From PCPOR2b sp965220385 (GTDB lineage Bacteria; Poribacteria; WGA-4E; PCPOR2b): DNA of 64,000 bases. The stretch is from positions 3,162,001 to 3,226,000 of the forward strand of contig OZ244825.1 of NCBI GenBank assembly GCA_965220385.1, read 5' to 3'. A program made the translations under genes and the position numbers. Under the pieces are notes generated by a model. It was not told where the DNA came from, searched no databases, and was given only the letters and a program-made list of their open reading frames with translations. Below are positions 1 to 9,920 of the stretch, piece by piece; the first letter of the stretch is position 1, and every line of letters begins with the position of its first letter.

Positions 1-1076
1 TCTTCCGCTCCGCCGAACACCTTCCTCACCACCACCATCAGGTGTCTTCGGCTTGCCCAGAGCGCAATAACTGCAAGCGCAATATAGCCCCCCGACGCCT
101 GTTCTCTCATGTAGGGGAAGTTCGGCAGGCTTTGCAATCCCATTGCGGCACCGGCAACGCGCATCAATCGCCAGAACCAGAAGAAAAACCAACACGAAAA
201 GGACAGGTCGAGCGGAATGAAGAATCCGAGCCCGATGGCAAATGGGTAGAACGAGAGCGGAATTCGCCCCATGGCGTCCCACGGACTCTCCGTGAAAAGA
301 TGGAAGCTCCGAATCCGAGTCCGAAGTTCCGGGATGATGGGGAAAATGAAGTTGAGGCCGTTCAGGAGTGCAAGGGTTCCCGCAATGGCGAATCCGAGCC
401 ACATCACCCGATTCCGAAAGAACGCCTGCCCCCGTGTCTCTGTCATCTGAAGCGGAAGTTGAATAATTGGGTAGCTAAGTTTCTCGTGCTCAATCCACTG
501 CTTTCGTATGATCACGTTGATGCAGAACATCCCGAAGACCAGTACAAAGATAAACGTTGTCCACCAGAGAACGGGTGAGATCCAGCCGATTAACTGTTCG
601 GGGGTGTAGAGGTTCACCTCGCCCTCATAATATCCGCGGGCAACTTTGCTATCGCTGACAGTCAGCCATTCCGGGAGGTAGGGCAGAAATAGGTCGCGCC
701 ATTCGTTCTCCGGCGTGGCAAAGCGGAAGGCGTGCCCCAGCATCGGCACAAGGATTTCGAGCATGTCGTGCCCGGTGATGCCAGACGCGATAGAGAGCAT
801 CAGGTAGATGACGATAAACTCTCCTTGATTCAGTGCATAACGGGGCGAAAACCATTTGAGCAGCTGATTAACACCGATAACCACGAAAAGACTGAAGATG
901 ACGTTGAAGAAGAGGGAGATGGTGACCGGATGCCCGGAGTAGCGGATGACTTCCATCTCGATGACCCAATAACAGTTAATCGGGATGAGCAGAGAGGCAA
1001 TGAGGAGTGATTTGAGGGTGACACCTTCGACCGAATGCTGCTCCATTTTTGGAAGGGCTGAATCTGATTTTGGCAT
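1..1076 (-). CDS. DUF6785-type multi-pass membrane protein, partial (3' end beyond window)
   Basis: An uninterrupted minus-strand frame of 358 codons starts at the ATG at 1076 and runs off the left edge without a stop. After a short polar N-terminus (MPKSDSALPKMEQ) it has repeated hydrophobic spans, for example LLIASLLIPINCYWVIEME, LFFNVIFSLFVVIGV and PVLWWTTFIFVLVFGMF. Charged loops such as IIRKQWIEHEKLSYPIIQLP separate them. The pattern, with the EKLSYPIIQLP stretch, matches the large polytopic proteins of planctomycete and poribacterial genomes annotated as DUF6785/DUF6784. Their function is unknown and nothing here gives a substrate. The upstream Shine-Dalgarno is weak. The M48 protease gene lies upstream on the same strand after a 35-bp gap, so the two may be co-transcribed. 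The family name is from recall, not a search. Confidence 0.72.
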   Translation of the reverse strand, partial: MPKSDSALPKMEQHSVEGVTLKSLLIASLLIPINCYWVIEMEVIRYSGHPVTISLFFNVIFSLFVVIGVNQLLKWFSPRYALNQGEFIVIYLMLSIASGITGHDMLEILVPMLGHAFRFATPENEWRDLFLPYLPEWLTVSDSKVARGYYEGEVNLYTPEQLIGWISPVLWWTTFIFVLVFGMFCINVIIRKQWIEHEKLSYPIIQLPLQMTETRGQAFFRNRVMWLGFAIAGTLALLNGLNFIFPIIPELRTRIRSFHLFTESPWDAMGRIPLSFYPFAIGLGFFIPLDLSFSCWFFFWFWRLMRVAGAAMGLQSLPNFPYMREQASGGYIALAVIALWASRRHLMVVVRKVFGGAE

Positions 1077-1111
1077 AGAGGATAAAGATTATATCACACA
1101 GGCTTGGAAAC

Positions 1112-2359
1112 CTATTGCGATGTGCTTCCGAATTGACGCAAAGCTGCGATACGCTGAAGCACCGGTGGGTGGCTGTAGTTGAGAAAGACAGTCAAGGGGT
1201 GCGGTGTCAAATTGCCGAGGTTGGAGACAGAGAGATTTTTCAAACCGGAAATGAGCGGTTCGGGAGAGGTGATGGTCTCAGCAGCAAAGGCGTCGGCTTC
1301 ATATTCGTGTTTCCGAGACATATAGTTGAGACCTATAGAGAGAACCAATTCAATCGGGGCGTAAAGAATAGAGAAGAAAACAATCCCTGCGTAGACCGAC
1401 GTTTGTTCCATCTGAAACGCATCGAAGAGCCCCCTGTTTTCAACGAAGTGCGAGAGCAGAAAAAGCAGTAGCCCTGTGTGGAGGATTGATAGAACGGTGC
1501 CTTTCAGGACATGCTTTTTCTTGTGATGTCCCACCTCATGCGCAATGACTGAGACGAGTTCGCTGACGGAATGCTTTTCTATCAGGGTATCAAAGAGTGC
1601 GATTCGCTTTTTTGACCCGAACCCGCTCAAATAGGCATTCGAGTGCGTTGACCGCTTAGAGCCATCCATGACGGACACCTCTGTGAGCGGGAATTTCACT
1701 TTTTCCGTGTATCCCTGGATCGCATCTTTAAGTTCGCCCTCCGCCAACGGCGTGAATTTGTTAAATATCGGCGCGATCAGGGTGGTAAAAAGTGGCGGCG
1801 CAATTATGATGAAAAAGGATATCAGTCCCCACGCATAGATCCACGCGTAGCTGCCTGTTTTCTCGAAGAAATATAGCACCCCGCCGAATAGGGGCACCCC
1901 CAAAACGATTGCCAGCGCGTAGGTCTTGATATGGTCCAACACAAACGTTTTGACCGTCATCTTATTGAACCCGAATCTCTCTTCAATAACAAAATCACTA
2001 TAGAGCGAAAAAGGGATAGAGATAATATCCCTTGCAAAATAGAGGATTGCGAAGAAAATTAAACCGGTCGGGATGGGAGACAGATTCAACCCACGAACAA
2101 GACCATCCACAGCGTTGAACCCACCCGCCAAGATGAAAGCCAGAATTAGGCATAGATCGAAGGTAGATGAAACATAGGCAAATTTCGCACCGGCTCTGGT
2201 GTATTCTTGGGATTGGCGGTATTTGTCCCCATCATAAAACCCCTCAAATTCAGCGGGGAGTTTTGGATTTAGCGCGTTTAGGTTCAGATAACGCGCAACG
2301 CTGCGAAGAGCGAATTCACCAATCAGGGCAATCAGTATAACCGCAAGGTATATGTTCAT
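1112..2359 (-). CDS. M48 family (Ste24/CAAX prenyl protease-like) membrane metallopeptidase
   Basis: This 415-residue integral-membrane zinc protease carries HEVGH at residues 274-278 (within VIAHEVGHHKKKH). A downstream HEYEAD block at 351-356 supplies the third zinc ligand (Glu352) and a conserved Asp. N-terminal hydrophobic spans (about 3-20, 65-85, 95-115) and the RFGFNKMTVKTFVLDHIK region are typical of Ste24/M48A enzymes and distinguish it from HtpX. In bacteria such proteins probably degrade or process membrane proteins at the cytoplasmic face; prenylated substrates are not expected. Length matches the family. The start is ATG at 2359. It lies between the DUF6785-like gene and the M16 protease, both on the same strand, with 232 bp and a strong hairpin separating it from the M16 gene. 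Confidence 0.9.
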   Translation of the reverse strand: MNIYLAVILIALIGEFALRSVARYLNLNALNPKLPAEFEGFYDGDKYRQSQEYTRAGAKFAYVSSTFDLCLILAFILAGGFNAVDGLVRGLNLSPIPTGLIFFAILYFARDIISIPFSLYSDFVIEERFGFNKMTVKTFVLDHIKTYALAIVLGVPLFGGVLYFFEKTGSYAWIYAWGLISFFIIIAPPLFTTLIAPIFNKFTPLAEGELKDAIQGYTEKVKFPLTEVSVMDGSKRSTHSNAYLSGFGSKKRIALFDTLIEKHSVSELVSVIAHEVGHHKKKHVLKGTVLSILHTGLLLFLLSHFVENRGLFDAFQMEQTSVYAGIVFFSILYAPIELVLSIGLNYMSRKHEYEADAFAAETITSPEPLISGLKNLSVSNLGNLTPHPLTVFLNYSHPPVLQRIAALRQFGSTSQ

Positions 2360-2526
2360 AGAATTTGGGAGGCCCTCACAATTATCGTCTGAATCAGGAT
2401 ACTCAAGATTTACGGATTCATAGAATTATATGACTCACGTTGACACATACGCGGATCTGAGAAATTTGCACCATTATTGCCTGAATCACGGATTAAGCAG
2501 ATGACCCGGATGGTCATATTTAAAAA

Positions 2527-2558
2527 GAAACCGAGTTTTCAAGAAAAAACTCGGTTTC
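2527..2558. terminator. GAAACCGAGTTTT hairpin repeat, terminator-like
   Basis: Perfect 13-bp arms GAAACCGAGTTTT (2527-2539) and AAAACTCGGTTTC (2546-2558) flank a 6-nt loop. The hairpin lies just downstream of the M16 protease gene on the minus strand, so it could end that transcript. The same arms recur at 22745-22794, 31367-31398 and 33573-33604, and a half copy lies near 16797, so it is a dispersed repeat as well as a possible terminator. Confidence 0.65.
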
Positions 2559-2591
2559 CCTTAGTTGGGCTGCACTTTCTTTGAATAGAGT

Positions 2592-5510
2592 TCAATCGAC
2601 GAAGATGTCTCTCAGGCCGATTTCTATCACCTCGCCCACCGCGGCTAACCTGTCCATGTCCATCTTGTTCCGATCTCCGACGATGGAGATGAGCTTGGGA
2701 TGCCCGTGAACGTGCGCTTTATGGAACTGGAGCATTAGGTCCATATTTGATGCCCGGATCGATTCATAGCGAGCCTGTCGTGGATCGATTGGTACTCCCA
2801 AGCGTTCCCATGAACGCACGGCACCGATGACCTGTCGGAAACCGATCTTTGCCGTGCGGTATCGAACGAGTCTGGATTGACGCGCCTCGTCGAATCGTTC
2901 AGGCGATTCCGGCAGATTGTCAATGAGGTCGATGAGTGCCTCCACCGCCTCTGGGGTTTTGTCCGCTTGGCAGGCGATATATCCCCACATCAGATTTTGC
3001 TCATCTTTCCGGCTGCCCGTCGCGTATCTGGCAAATGTGGAGTAGGCAAGTGCACGCGCTTCGCGTAGTTCTTGGAAGACAATACCGGACATTCCGCCCG
3101 CAAAGTAGGCGTTATAGAGTTGGATAGCAGGATTGTTCGCTTCGTTGTAGTCCTCACCGCCAAACTCGATGTCCACCTGGGACTGAGCCATTTCTTTGTC
3201 GAAGAACAGTATCTCGGTCTTTTCCGGCACACGTGTTTTGAGAAAATAGTAAGGTGGCGGTGTCGCTAAAGCCTCTGTGATGGGATGATGCCTTTTGAGG
3301 GTTGATTGTATCTCATCAAGAGGGATTGAACCTGTATAACTGATGGTGTGTTTGTAGCTTAGGAGGCCCCGAATCACTTCGTGGAGTTCGTCTACCGTCA
3401 ATTTCTGAACCGCTTCGCTGGGCAACAGCTGCAGGTAGCGTGAATCTTTCCCGTGACGGTTGTAGTTGACCAGAGCGCCTCGGATGCTGCGATAATTTTT
3501 CTTGGCGTCCTCTCGATTCGCAAGAATGATTTTGACAAGTTCCTCAAGGGTCGTAGGGTCAGCGGTGGGATGCGTGAGGTAATCCATAGCCAAAGCCAAG
3601 GATGCGCCGAAGTTTTCGTCCAGCCCCGAAATGGAGATAGTTGTCTCATTGTGTCCAACGCTGAAGCTGAAATCGGTGCCGAGTTTATACCACTCCTTTT
3701 TCAGATCCTCGCTGCTGTATTTAGACGTGCCGGACTTATCGAGCAGCTGCGCGGCAATATCCAGCTTATTGTTGTGGCGGCTGCCGACATCAACAGAAAT
3801 CGTGAAGACAAAGAGATCGTTGATCGGATTCTGGGCATAATAGAGTTTGACCCCTTCGTGATAGTCGCTGATTTGATAGTCTTTCGCAGCATCGACAAAA
3901 ACCGGCTCAATTTCTTCCACAGGCATCTCCAAAATCCCTTTGGCGAAATCGGATTGCCGTGCGGCATCAATCTCAATGGTGTCGAGGGCGGGTTTTTCAA
4001 TGGTAGGGACCTCGTGTTGCTCATCTATGCGATAGCCCGCTACATAGTTAGCACCAAAATAGCGGTTTGCCACGGCGACGATGTCTTCTTTGGTCAACTT
4101 CTCCATCCGCGAGATTTCGCCGACAGTGGTTTTCCAATCTTGATGTGCCAAGAACGATTCGCGCATGATACTCACCCTCGCACGATTCGATTCCAAATTC
4201 GCTTTCTGAGATTTCTTGAAATCGGTTACAACGGCTGGAATGATCCATTCTTCAAACTCGCCCTTTTTGATCAACTCAACCTGTTCGAGGAGCAGCGCTT
4301 CAACCGATTCGAGGGATTGCCCCTCCTTGGGGATACCCCACAGATATTGTGCGCCATAATCGTTGTCCAGATACGGATACGAGCCAGCCTCCCGGACTTT
4401 TTGTCCCTGATTGAGGTTCAGGTTGATCAGTCCAGCGGTGGCGTTATCTAAAATCATGTCGAGCAGTCTCAAGGCTTCCGCATCTTGGTGATTACGATCC
4501 GCGGTCCGAAACGCAAGCAGGACATACTCCTCGCCCTGATATTTGACCGTCAGACGCTCGGCACCTTGGAGCGGTTCCTCCGTCCACACCTTGGCTTCGG
4601 GAAGTTCTTTCGGTTGCCATCGGGAGAAGTGTTCGTCGATAATACCGATAGTCTCCTCGCTATTGATGTCGCCGGAGATGTGGATTGCCATGTTATTGGG
4701 CACATAATAGGTATGATAGAATTGGTACATCTGCATCAGAGACGGGTTCTTCAGATGCTCGGCAGAACCGAGGGTGGTCTGCTGTCCATACGGATGCTTT
4801 TTATAGAGCAGGTCTCTGACGGCTTCAGTGATGATGCGACCTTTGTTGTCCATCGAGCGGTTCTTTTCTTCGTACACGGTTTCCAGCTCAGTCTGGAAGA
4901 GGCGGAACACTGGGTCGATGAAGCGATCGGATTCGATGACCGCCCACTGCTTCAGGCGGTTGGCGGGAAGATCTACCTTATACACGGTTTCCTCCACCCA
5001 CGTATGCGCATTCACGCCACGTCCGCCCATCGCTTTGTATAGCTTATCAAGTTCGTTGGGAATGCCGTATTGTGCCGCGAGTTGTGCGGTTTCGTTAATA
5101 GCAGCATAGATCTCCTTCCGCTTTTCCGGATCGGTTTCGTGGAAATGCTGTTCATAGAGATCCGTAATCTTATCCAGATGCGGCTTTTCCTCCTCGTAAT
5201 CGAGCGTGCCGAAATTTTGGGTCCCCTTAAAGAGCATGTGTTCCAGATAGTGTGCGATACCGGTCGCATCTGAGGGGTCATGCTTGCTGCCCGCGCGGAC
5301 TGAGATTTCCGCGTAGAACCGGGGTTCCTCACGGTTTTCGGTGAGGTAGACGGTCAAACCGTTGTCCAACTGATAGATCTGGGCTGCCATCGGATCATCT
5401 GGATTGGGGTCGTTGATACGTTTATAGCCAGCCCAACCGGTGGACGCAATCAAGCTGAGAATCAAGGCGTGGATGGAGAGTTGGAATAAAATCGATTTGT
5501 TTCGGTACAT
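2592..5510 (-). CDS. Exported M16 family (insulinase/pitrilysin-like) zinc peptidase
   Basis: A 972-residue exported protease with two M16 halves. The inverted zinc motif HYLEH sits at residues 87-91 (GIAHYLEHMLFKGT), and ELETVYEEKNR downstream supplies the usual second glutamate ligand. The C-terminal half, ending near IGLRDIFVD, has the non-catalytic M16 repeats. I chose the ATG at 5510 because it follows a good ribosome site (AAGGAAGG, 9 nt upstream) and begins a clean signal peptide (MYRNKSILFQL, then a hydrophobic core to ASTGWAG). An in-frame ATG at 5573 would add 21 polar residues before the signal and has no ribosome site. Full-length two-domain M16 proteins act as monomers on peptides and unfolded proteins, here probably in the periplasm. 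Confidence 0.92.
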   Translation of the reverse strand: MYRNKSILFQLSIHALILSLIASTGWAGYKRINDPNPDDPMAAQIYQLDNGLTVYLTENREEPRFYAEISVRAGSKHDPSDATGIAHYLEHMLFKGTQNFGTLDYEEEKPHLDKITDLYEQHFHETDPEKRKEIYAAINETAQLAAQYGIPNELDKLYKAMGGRGVNAHTWVEETVYKVDLPANRLKQWAVIESDRFIDPVFRLFQTELETVYEEKNRSMDNKGRIITEAVRDLLYKKHPYGQQTTLGSAEHLKNPSLMQMYQFYHTYYVPNNMAIHISGDINSEETIGIIDEHFSRWQPKELPEAKVWTEEPLQGAERLTVKYQGEEYVLLAFRTADRNHQDAEALRLLDMILDNATAGLINLNLNQGQKVREAGSYPYLDNDYGAQYLWGIPKEGQSLESVEALLLEQVELIKKGEFEEWIIPAVVTDFKKSQKANLESNRARVSIMRESFLAHQDWKTTVGEISRMEKLTKEDIVAVANRYFGANYVAGYRIDEQHEVPTIEKPALDTIEIDAARQSDFAKGILEMPVEEIEPVFVDAAKDYQISDYHEGVKLYYAQNPINDLFVFTISVDVGSRHNNKLDIAAQLLDKSGTSKYSSEDLKKEWYKLGTDFSFSVGHNETTISISGLDENFGASLALAMDYLTHPTADPTTLEELVKIILANREDAKKNYRSIRGALVNYNRHGKDSRYLQLLPSEAVQKLTVDELHEVIRGLLSYKHTISYTGSIPLDEIQSTLKRHHPITEALATPPPYYFLKTRVPEKTEILFFDKEMAQSQVDIEFGGEDYNEANNPAIQLYNAYFAGGMSGIVFQELREARALAYSTFARYATGSRKDEQNLMWGYIACQADKTPEAVEALIDLIDNLPESPERFDEARQSRLVRYRTAKIGFRQVIGAVRSWERLGVPIDPRQARYESIRASNMDLMLQFHKAHVHGHPKLISIVGDRNKMDMDRLAAVGEVIEIGLRDIFVD

Positions 5511-5700
5511 GTTTGGAATCCTTCCTTTACGAAAAAACGGCTTCACAGAGATGTCATTTTGTGTTAGACTCATCGAATGCTAAGGTTTTGGGTAGGGACT
5601 TAGTTATTATACCATAACCAACGGTTGTACAATATACTACAATCCTAAAAAATCCGTGTGTTTGTTGTAACACATCACATTTCATGCAAGGAGTCGCGTT

Positions 5701-6447
5701 ATGACGGGTGAAGAAAAATTTAGCTTCGATCTTGAAGGCTATCTAATAATCAAGAATGTGTTATCCGCCGATGAAGTTGCGGAGATGAACGAAATCGCCG
5801 ATCGCGCCTTCCCGCCCGAAGGTGATGATACGCGCTACCGCCGTGCCAGTCGAGTTTCGTGTTGGGGTGAACCGTACAAGAAACTGATAGATCACCCGAA
5901 GGTGCTGCCCTACCTAATTGAGTTAATGGGTCCTAAGGTACGACTCGATCACGACTACTGCATCTTTATGACCGAAGGGGGCCAGAGCGGCAGGCTGCAT
6001 GGGGGTCCCGAAGTTGTCGGCGACCATTGGTACAAATATTGGGACGGCGTGATGCGCAATGGGTTGAGTGTCGTCACCTACTTCCTCACGGATGCCGCAG
6101 AAGGGGATGGCGGATTTGCGTGTATTCCGGGCAGCCATAAGACCAATTTCGTGTCAAGTCTGCCTGACGATATCCGTAACTATGAGCGTTCTATGCACTA
6201 TGTCGTCCAACCGGCGGTCGAGGCGGGGGATGCACTGTTCTTCACGGAGGCACTCATCCACGGGACAATGCAGTGGCGCGCCAGCCATGAGCGGCGATCT
6301 TTGCTCTACAAGTATAGCCCGGGACACTCAGCCTGGTCGCAAAACTACTACGATCTGGACGAATTCGACGACCTGACGGAGCAGCAGCAGCGAATGTTGG
6401 CACCGCCCTCCATCGGTCAAAGGCCCGATGTGGTTCAGGAGGGGTAA
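5701..6447 (+). CDS. Phytanoyl-CoA dioxygenase (PhyH) family Fe(II)/2-oxoglutarate oxygenase
   Basis: A 248-residue cytosolic protein with the PhyH double-stranded beta-helix pattern. The region LHGGPEVVGDHW holds the proximal His100. GDGGFACIPGSHKTNF (135-150) is the PhyH hallmark. EALIHGTMQW supplies the distal His187, and the Arg of ERRSLLYKYSPG fits 2-oxoglutarate binding. The usual HxD iron motif reads His100-Gly101-Gly102, so the expected carboxylate is absent at that position; Asp108 or another residue may substitute. Start ATG 5701 follows an AAGGAG site. It is a single gene transcribed divergently from the M16 protease and convergently with the ABC permease, whose stop is 11 bp away. 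Substrate unknown. Confidence 0.85.
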   Translation: MTGEEKFSFDLEGYLIIKNVLSADEVAEMNEIADRAFPPEGDDTRYRRASRVSCWGEPYKKLIDHPKVLPYLIELMGPKVRLDHDYCIFMTEGGQSGRLHGGPEVVGDHWYKYWDGVMRNGLSVVTYFLTDAAEGDGGFACIPGSHKTNFVSSLPDDIRNYERSMHYVVQPAVEAGDALFFTEALIHGTMQWRASHERRSLLYKYSPGHSAWSQNYYDLDEFDDLTEQQQRMLAPPSIGQRPDVVQEG

Positions 6448-6458
6448 GCCCCCTCGAA

Positions 6459-9400
6459 TCAAGCGTCATGTTTGAGCGCGGGCAGAAGCGGTCTTCGCAG
6501 GGCAAAGTAGACAGCGATTGCGCTGGCAACTATACCGACCAGAAATACCGAAACCAAGGTTGTCGCAAGAGAGAACCATGGCACCTGCGCGCCGGGTGTC
6601 ATCAGGTGCGGTCCCACTGCGATGAGCGCGGAGACAGTACCAATCACGATCCCTATCAGCAAGAGAAATCCGTTTTCGGACAAGAGCATGAGCGACAGGG
6701 TCGCCCTCCGAAAACCGAAGGCGCGCAATGTTGCTAATTCTCCGCTCCGCTCGATGATATTTCTTAGCAGCACAATCCCAAGACCGAGTGTGCCGAGAAG
6801 TAACCCAAGCCCGCCGAGGGTTTGGAAGGTTGAGAGATAGGTATTTTCTACGGCTCGATAGCTGGCTAATTTTTCAATCGCTGATGTGACATCCAAGCCG
6901 TAATCGTCCAACGTCCTTTCCAACGTGTGCCCGATGTGTTCTGCCTTTTCGATGAACCCCGCCGGATCAGGAGTTGAGGGTGTCTGGATTAGGAAATACG
7001 CATATCCGCTCTGGCTTGGGAAGTGTCGTTTGAAATTGGCTTCGGAGATCAGTAACTCACTCTGAAAAAGGCTACGCTGTAAAACCCCGACCAAGCGCAG
7101 CTTTAACGGCTCTCCCAATTCGTCTTGGATAGCCAGTTCATCGCCAAGTCCGAGGTGCAAAATCCATTGCGCTGAGTTGTAATCCGCAATGGCTGGAATA
7201 ACGCCCGGCTCCAACTCGTTGTCCAACAACTCCCACGGATTCTCCTTCGCCACAGCTGTTCCCTGAAATTGAAACCCGCCCCGCTCAATAAAATTCGCTG
7301 AGGCCCCCAAAATGCGAGGTTTTTGGGGGCGATAAAGATTGAGGCAACTTGCATCTTCCCCCGGCAGGACGCGGAACCCGAAGGTCTGAACCTGAGATGC
7401 AGCGTCAGCGTCAGACTCGGAAAATCCTAACTCAAATCGCCCTTCCTGAGAATTGAGATCGTGATGCAGGGGGATGTCGGATTCAGCGACCAGAGCAAAC
7501 CCACCTGTCCCGGAGGCTTTCTGTGGAACCGTTCCTCCTTTTTCCTCGATATGACGGTTCGCACCCACCGCGACAATGACGAAGCAGGCACAGCCAACCA
7601 GTGCAGCGCAGAGCATACTCCGGCCCGGCTGGCGTCCACTATTTTGGACACCCATCTGCACGGTTGTGGCAACCCTCGGCGAACCCGCTGCGCTTCCACC
7701 TGACCGCAGCCAGATCGAGAAGCAGGATAGTCCCGCAATCAGTAATAACACCCCACTCCCGAAAAATAGACCAGTCGAAGCGGTCGTACCGGAGGCGAGG
7801 GCAAATATCGTTAACCCTAGGGCAAGTCCTAAACTGGCAAAAGCAAGAATTCGGTTCCGACTGACCGAACCCGAACTTCGATTGGAGAGCTGATCAGCGC
7901 TTGATTCACCGGCAATGAGTGTAGGGATAGGCACCCTACCGAGTTGCCGCACGGTCCAGCCGATTGAGAATAGAATGACGATAAGGGCAATCAGATACCC
8001 CAAAACAAGGCTTGACGGGGCGACATGTAAAGTTAGGAAAGGGGTGCCGACCGCTGCTAACCACCAGGTCCGCAGCCCTGCCATCAGCAACCACGCGTAG
8101 ACGACACCACCGCCCAGTCCGATTAAGCCGCCAATCCCGGCGATTAATCCGCCCTCCTTCATGAAACGTCGGCGGACGGTCGAAATCGGATACCCGGCAG
8201 CGAGCAGAACGCCGATTTCACTCGCCCGTTGTTCGACGCCGAGTCTGAAGAGTAAGCCCACCAGAAGTACAGCGGACGCGATGAGAAACAGACTGAATCC
8301 GATAAAGAGGGCACTAAAGTCCGTTGATCCGGTGGCCGCTGCCAGACCGTCCGCTTTAACGGGTTGGAATACCAAACCGACCTGTTCTGGCCGGATTTTG
8401 TCCAGCAGCCGTCTCTCAAAGTTAGTGCGGATCGTCTCCAGATCGACACCAAGAATTGTCCGAATCTGAACAGCGGTTAAATCTCCGAACCGGCTACGCC
8501 ACAACCGTTGTGCTGTTGCTCCTGAGACAAAGGCTTTGGGGGTCGCGCGGAAAAGGTCCCAGTAGACCTCATCTTTTGGACGGATACGGCTAAGATCTAC
8601 CGGAAAGGGCGCATTCCACTCGGACATGTCATCCGCTTCATGGATTCCTGGAAAGTCTGGTGTCAACCCTCTATCGGCTGCCAACCCCTCTATTGCAACA
8701 ACTCCCTTCAATCGGAATTGTGCATCTCGTGTTAACAGATTTTCCCTCGGACCCGCGATGTAATAACTGATATCAATCTGATCTCCAACCTCCGCGCCCA
8801 AATCTGTGGCAGCCCATTCGTTCAGGAGGATTTCGTCATCGGCGAGCGGCGGTGCAGCTGAGCCGTCGGTCAACTCAAGGGAAAACGCACGCTGGGTGTC
8901 TAATCCCGTAATCGTTGAATACGGAATCGCCCGTCCATTGGCCGCAATAGTGTTGGCTAAATAGGTCAGGACCGGTAGAAAGAGTGTCCGGCGTTCAATC
9001 GCGACCGATCTGGCGACCTCAATGACAACTGGCTTGAGTAGAAACTGTGTGCTTTCAAGGGAGAGGTATCCCACTCCCCTGATAGATTCGGAAGAGACAC
9101 GGCGGAGTATCAAGCCGAGATCTTCTAACTTCAAAGCCTGATGCAACCTATTTTGTAGAGCGGGCAGCGGATCGGCTGTAGTGGGATCGGAGGAGCGGGA
9201 AGATGCAGCGGACACGAAAATTGCGTTGACCTTTGCCTCCCTTCTAAGTGCTTTCTGCAGAACTGTCAAAGGAATGTAGGCGTTTAACGATCGGCTCTGG
9301 CTGGGGCGCAACCCAAAACTGCCAATGCCGTGGTCTGGAAGGATTTTCGTAACGGTAAGCCGGAGGGTTTGAAGAACCTCCGATGAATCTCGGTGACCGA

Positions 9401-9920
9401 GTAAAAATTCGCGATGGATCTCGCTGTGTTTCTGGAAGGAGAACAGGACCTGACCGCCAACTTTTATATCCAATTCCTCTTGGAGAGATTCGTTGATATG
9501 AACTGGTGGAAAAAACTGTCCCGGTTGTTTATCCAGAACAGGAACGGATTGGCTGGAAGCCCCGTCCCACAAGCCTGCGAATCGCGCGTCGATTCCCTGG
9601 ATCTGGACACGGGAGGCGCGCGCCTTGGTCTTGGCGTTGACCGCGGTGCCGTTTAGAAGAATAGCCGGTACGGTTTCCCGACGGAATTGTGTTTCCCCCT
9701 CCAACCTGCGGGACAGATCGGCCCCTAACTCTTCACGAAAAAACCGCTCTGATACGAGCGCGTAGTCAATGCGTCCCAATCGGTCTAAGGTGAGATGGCG
9801 CAGGCTGCCCCGGATGGAGTCACCGACCAGCAACGCGCCTGTGAGTACCGCGGTCGCGACCGCAGCACCGAGCAATACAGCGAGCTGGATTCGCCAGAAA
9901 TAGCTTAAACTTCGGCGCAT
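6459..9920 (-). CDS. Large FtsX/MacB-like ABC transporter permease (double FtsX domain)
   Basis: A 1153-residue inner-membrane permease. It opens with one membrane span (MRRSLSYFWRIQLAVLLGAAVATAVLTG by position 1-28), followed by a large extracytoplasmic MacB-like domain of about 470 residues. A three-to-four-span FtsX block around 530-680 follows, then a second periplasmic region and a C-terminal FtsX block from about 1010 to the end. Permeases with two FtsX blocks work with a LolD-type ATPase and are linked to lipoprotein or membrane-lipid handling or export of adhesion factors; the cargo here cannot be deduced. Its start overlaps the ATPase gene's 3' end by 16 bp, which implies translational coupling. 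The fused double-FtsX layout suggests that one polypeptide supplies both halves of the transmembrane pore. Confidence 0.9.
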   Translation of the reverse strand: MRRSLSYFWRIQLAVLLGAAVATAVLTGALLVGDSIRGSLRHLTLDRLGRIDYALVSERFFREELGADLSRRLEGETQFRRETVPAILLNGTAVNAKTKARASRVQIQGIDARFAGLWDGASSQSVPVLDKQPGQFFPPVHINESLQEELDIKVGGQVLFSFQKHSEIHREFLLGHRDSSEVLQTLRLTVTKILPDHGIGSFGLRPSQSRSLNAYIPLTVLQKALRREAKVNAIFVSAASSRSSDPTTADPLPALQNRLHQALKLEDLGLILRRVSSESIRGVGYLSLESTQFLLKPVVIEVARSVAIERRTLFLPVLTYLANTIAANGRAIPYSTITGLDTQRAFSLELTDGSAAPPLADDEILLNEWAATDLGAEVGDQIDISYYIAGPRENLLTRDAQFRLKGVVAIEGLAADRGLTPDFPGIHEADDMSEWNAPFPVDLSRIRPKDEVYWDLFRATPKAFVSGATAQRLWRSRFGDLTAVQIRTILGVDLETIRTNFERRLLDKIRPEQVGLVFQPVKADGLAAATGSTDFSALFIGFSLFLIASAVLLVGLLFRLGVEQRASEIGVLLAAGYPISTVRRRFMKEGGLIAGIGGLIGLGGGVVYAWLLMAGLRTWWLAAVGTPFLTLHVAPSSLVLGYLIALIVILFSIGWTVRQLGRVPIPTLIAGESSADQLSNRSSGSVSRNRILAFASLGLALGLTIFALASGTTASTGLFFGSGVLLLIAGLSCFSIWLRSGGSAAGSPRVATTVQMGVQNSGRQPGRSMLCAALVGCACFVIVAVGANRHIEEKGGTVPQKASGTGGFALVAESDIPLHHDLNSQEGRFELGFSESDADAASQVQTFGFRVLPGEDASCLNLYRPQKPRILGASANFIERGGFQFQGTAVAKENPWELLDNELEPGVIPAIADYNSAQWILHLGLGDELAIQDELGEPLKLRLVGVLQRSLFQSELLISEANFKRHFPSQSGYAYFLIQTPSTPDPAGFIEKAEHIGHTLERTLDDYGLDVTSAIEKLASYRAVENTYLSTFQTLGGLGLLLGTLGLGIVLLRNIIERSGELATLRAFGFRRATLSLMLLSENGFLLLIGIVIGTVSALIAVGPHLMTPGAQVPWFSLATTLVSVFLVGIVASAIAVYFALRRPLLPALKHDA

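Noticed and set aside
42..578. 178-codon plus-strand open frame at the left edge
   Set aside because: Antisense to the DUF6785-type membrane protein, whose frame is open over the whole region with clear membrane spans.
3453..4451. 332-codon plus-strand open frame
   Set aside because: It is antisense to the well-supported M16 protease, has no family motif and no ribosome site.
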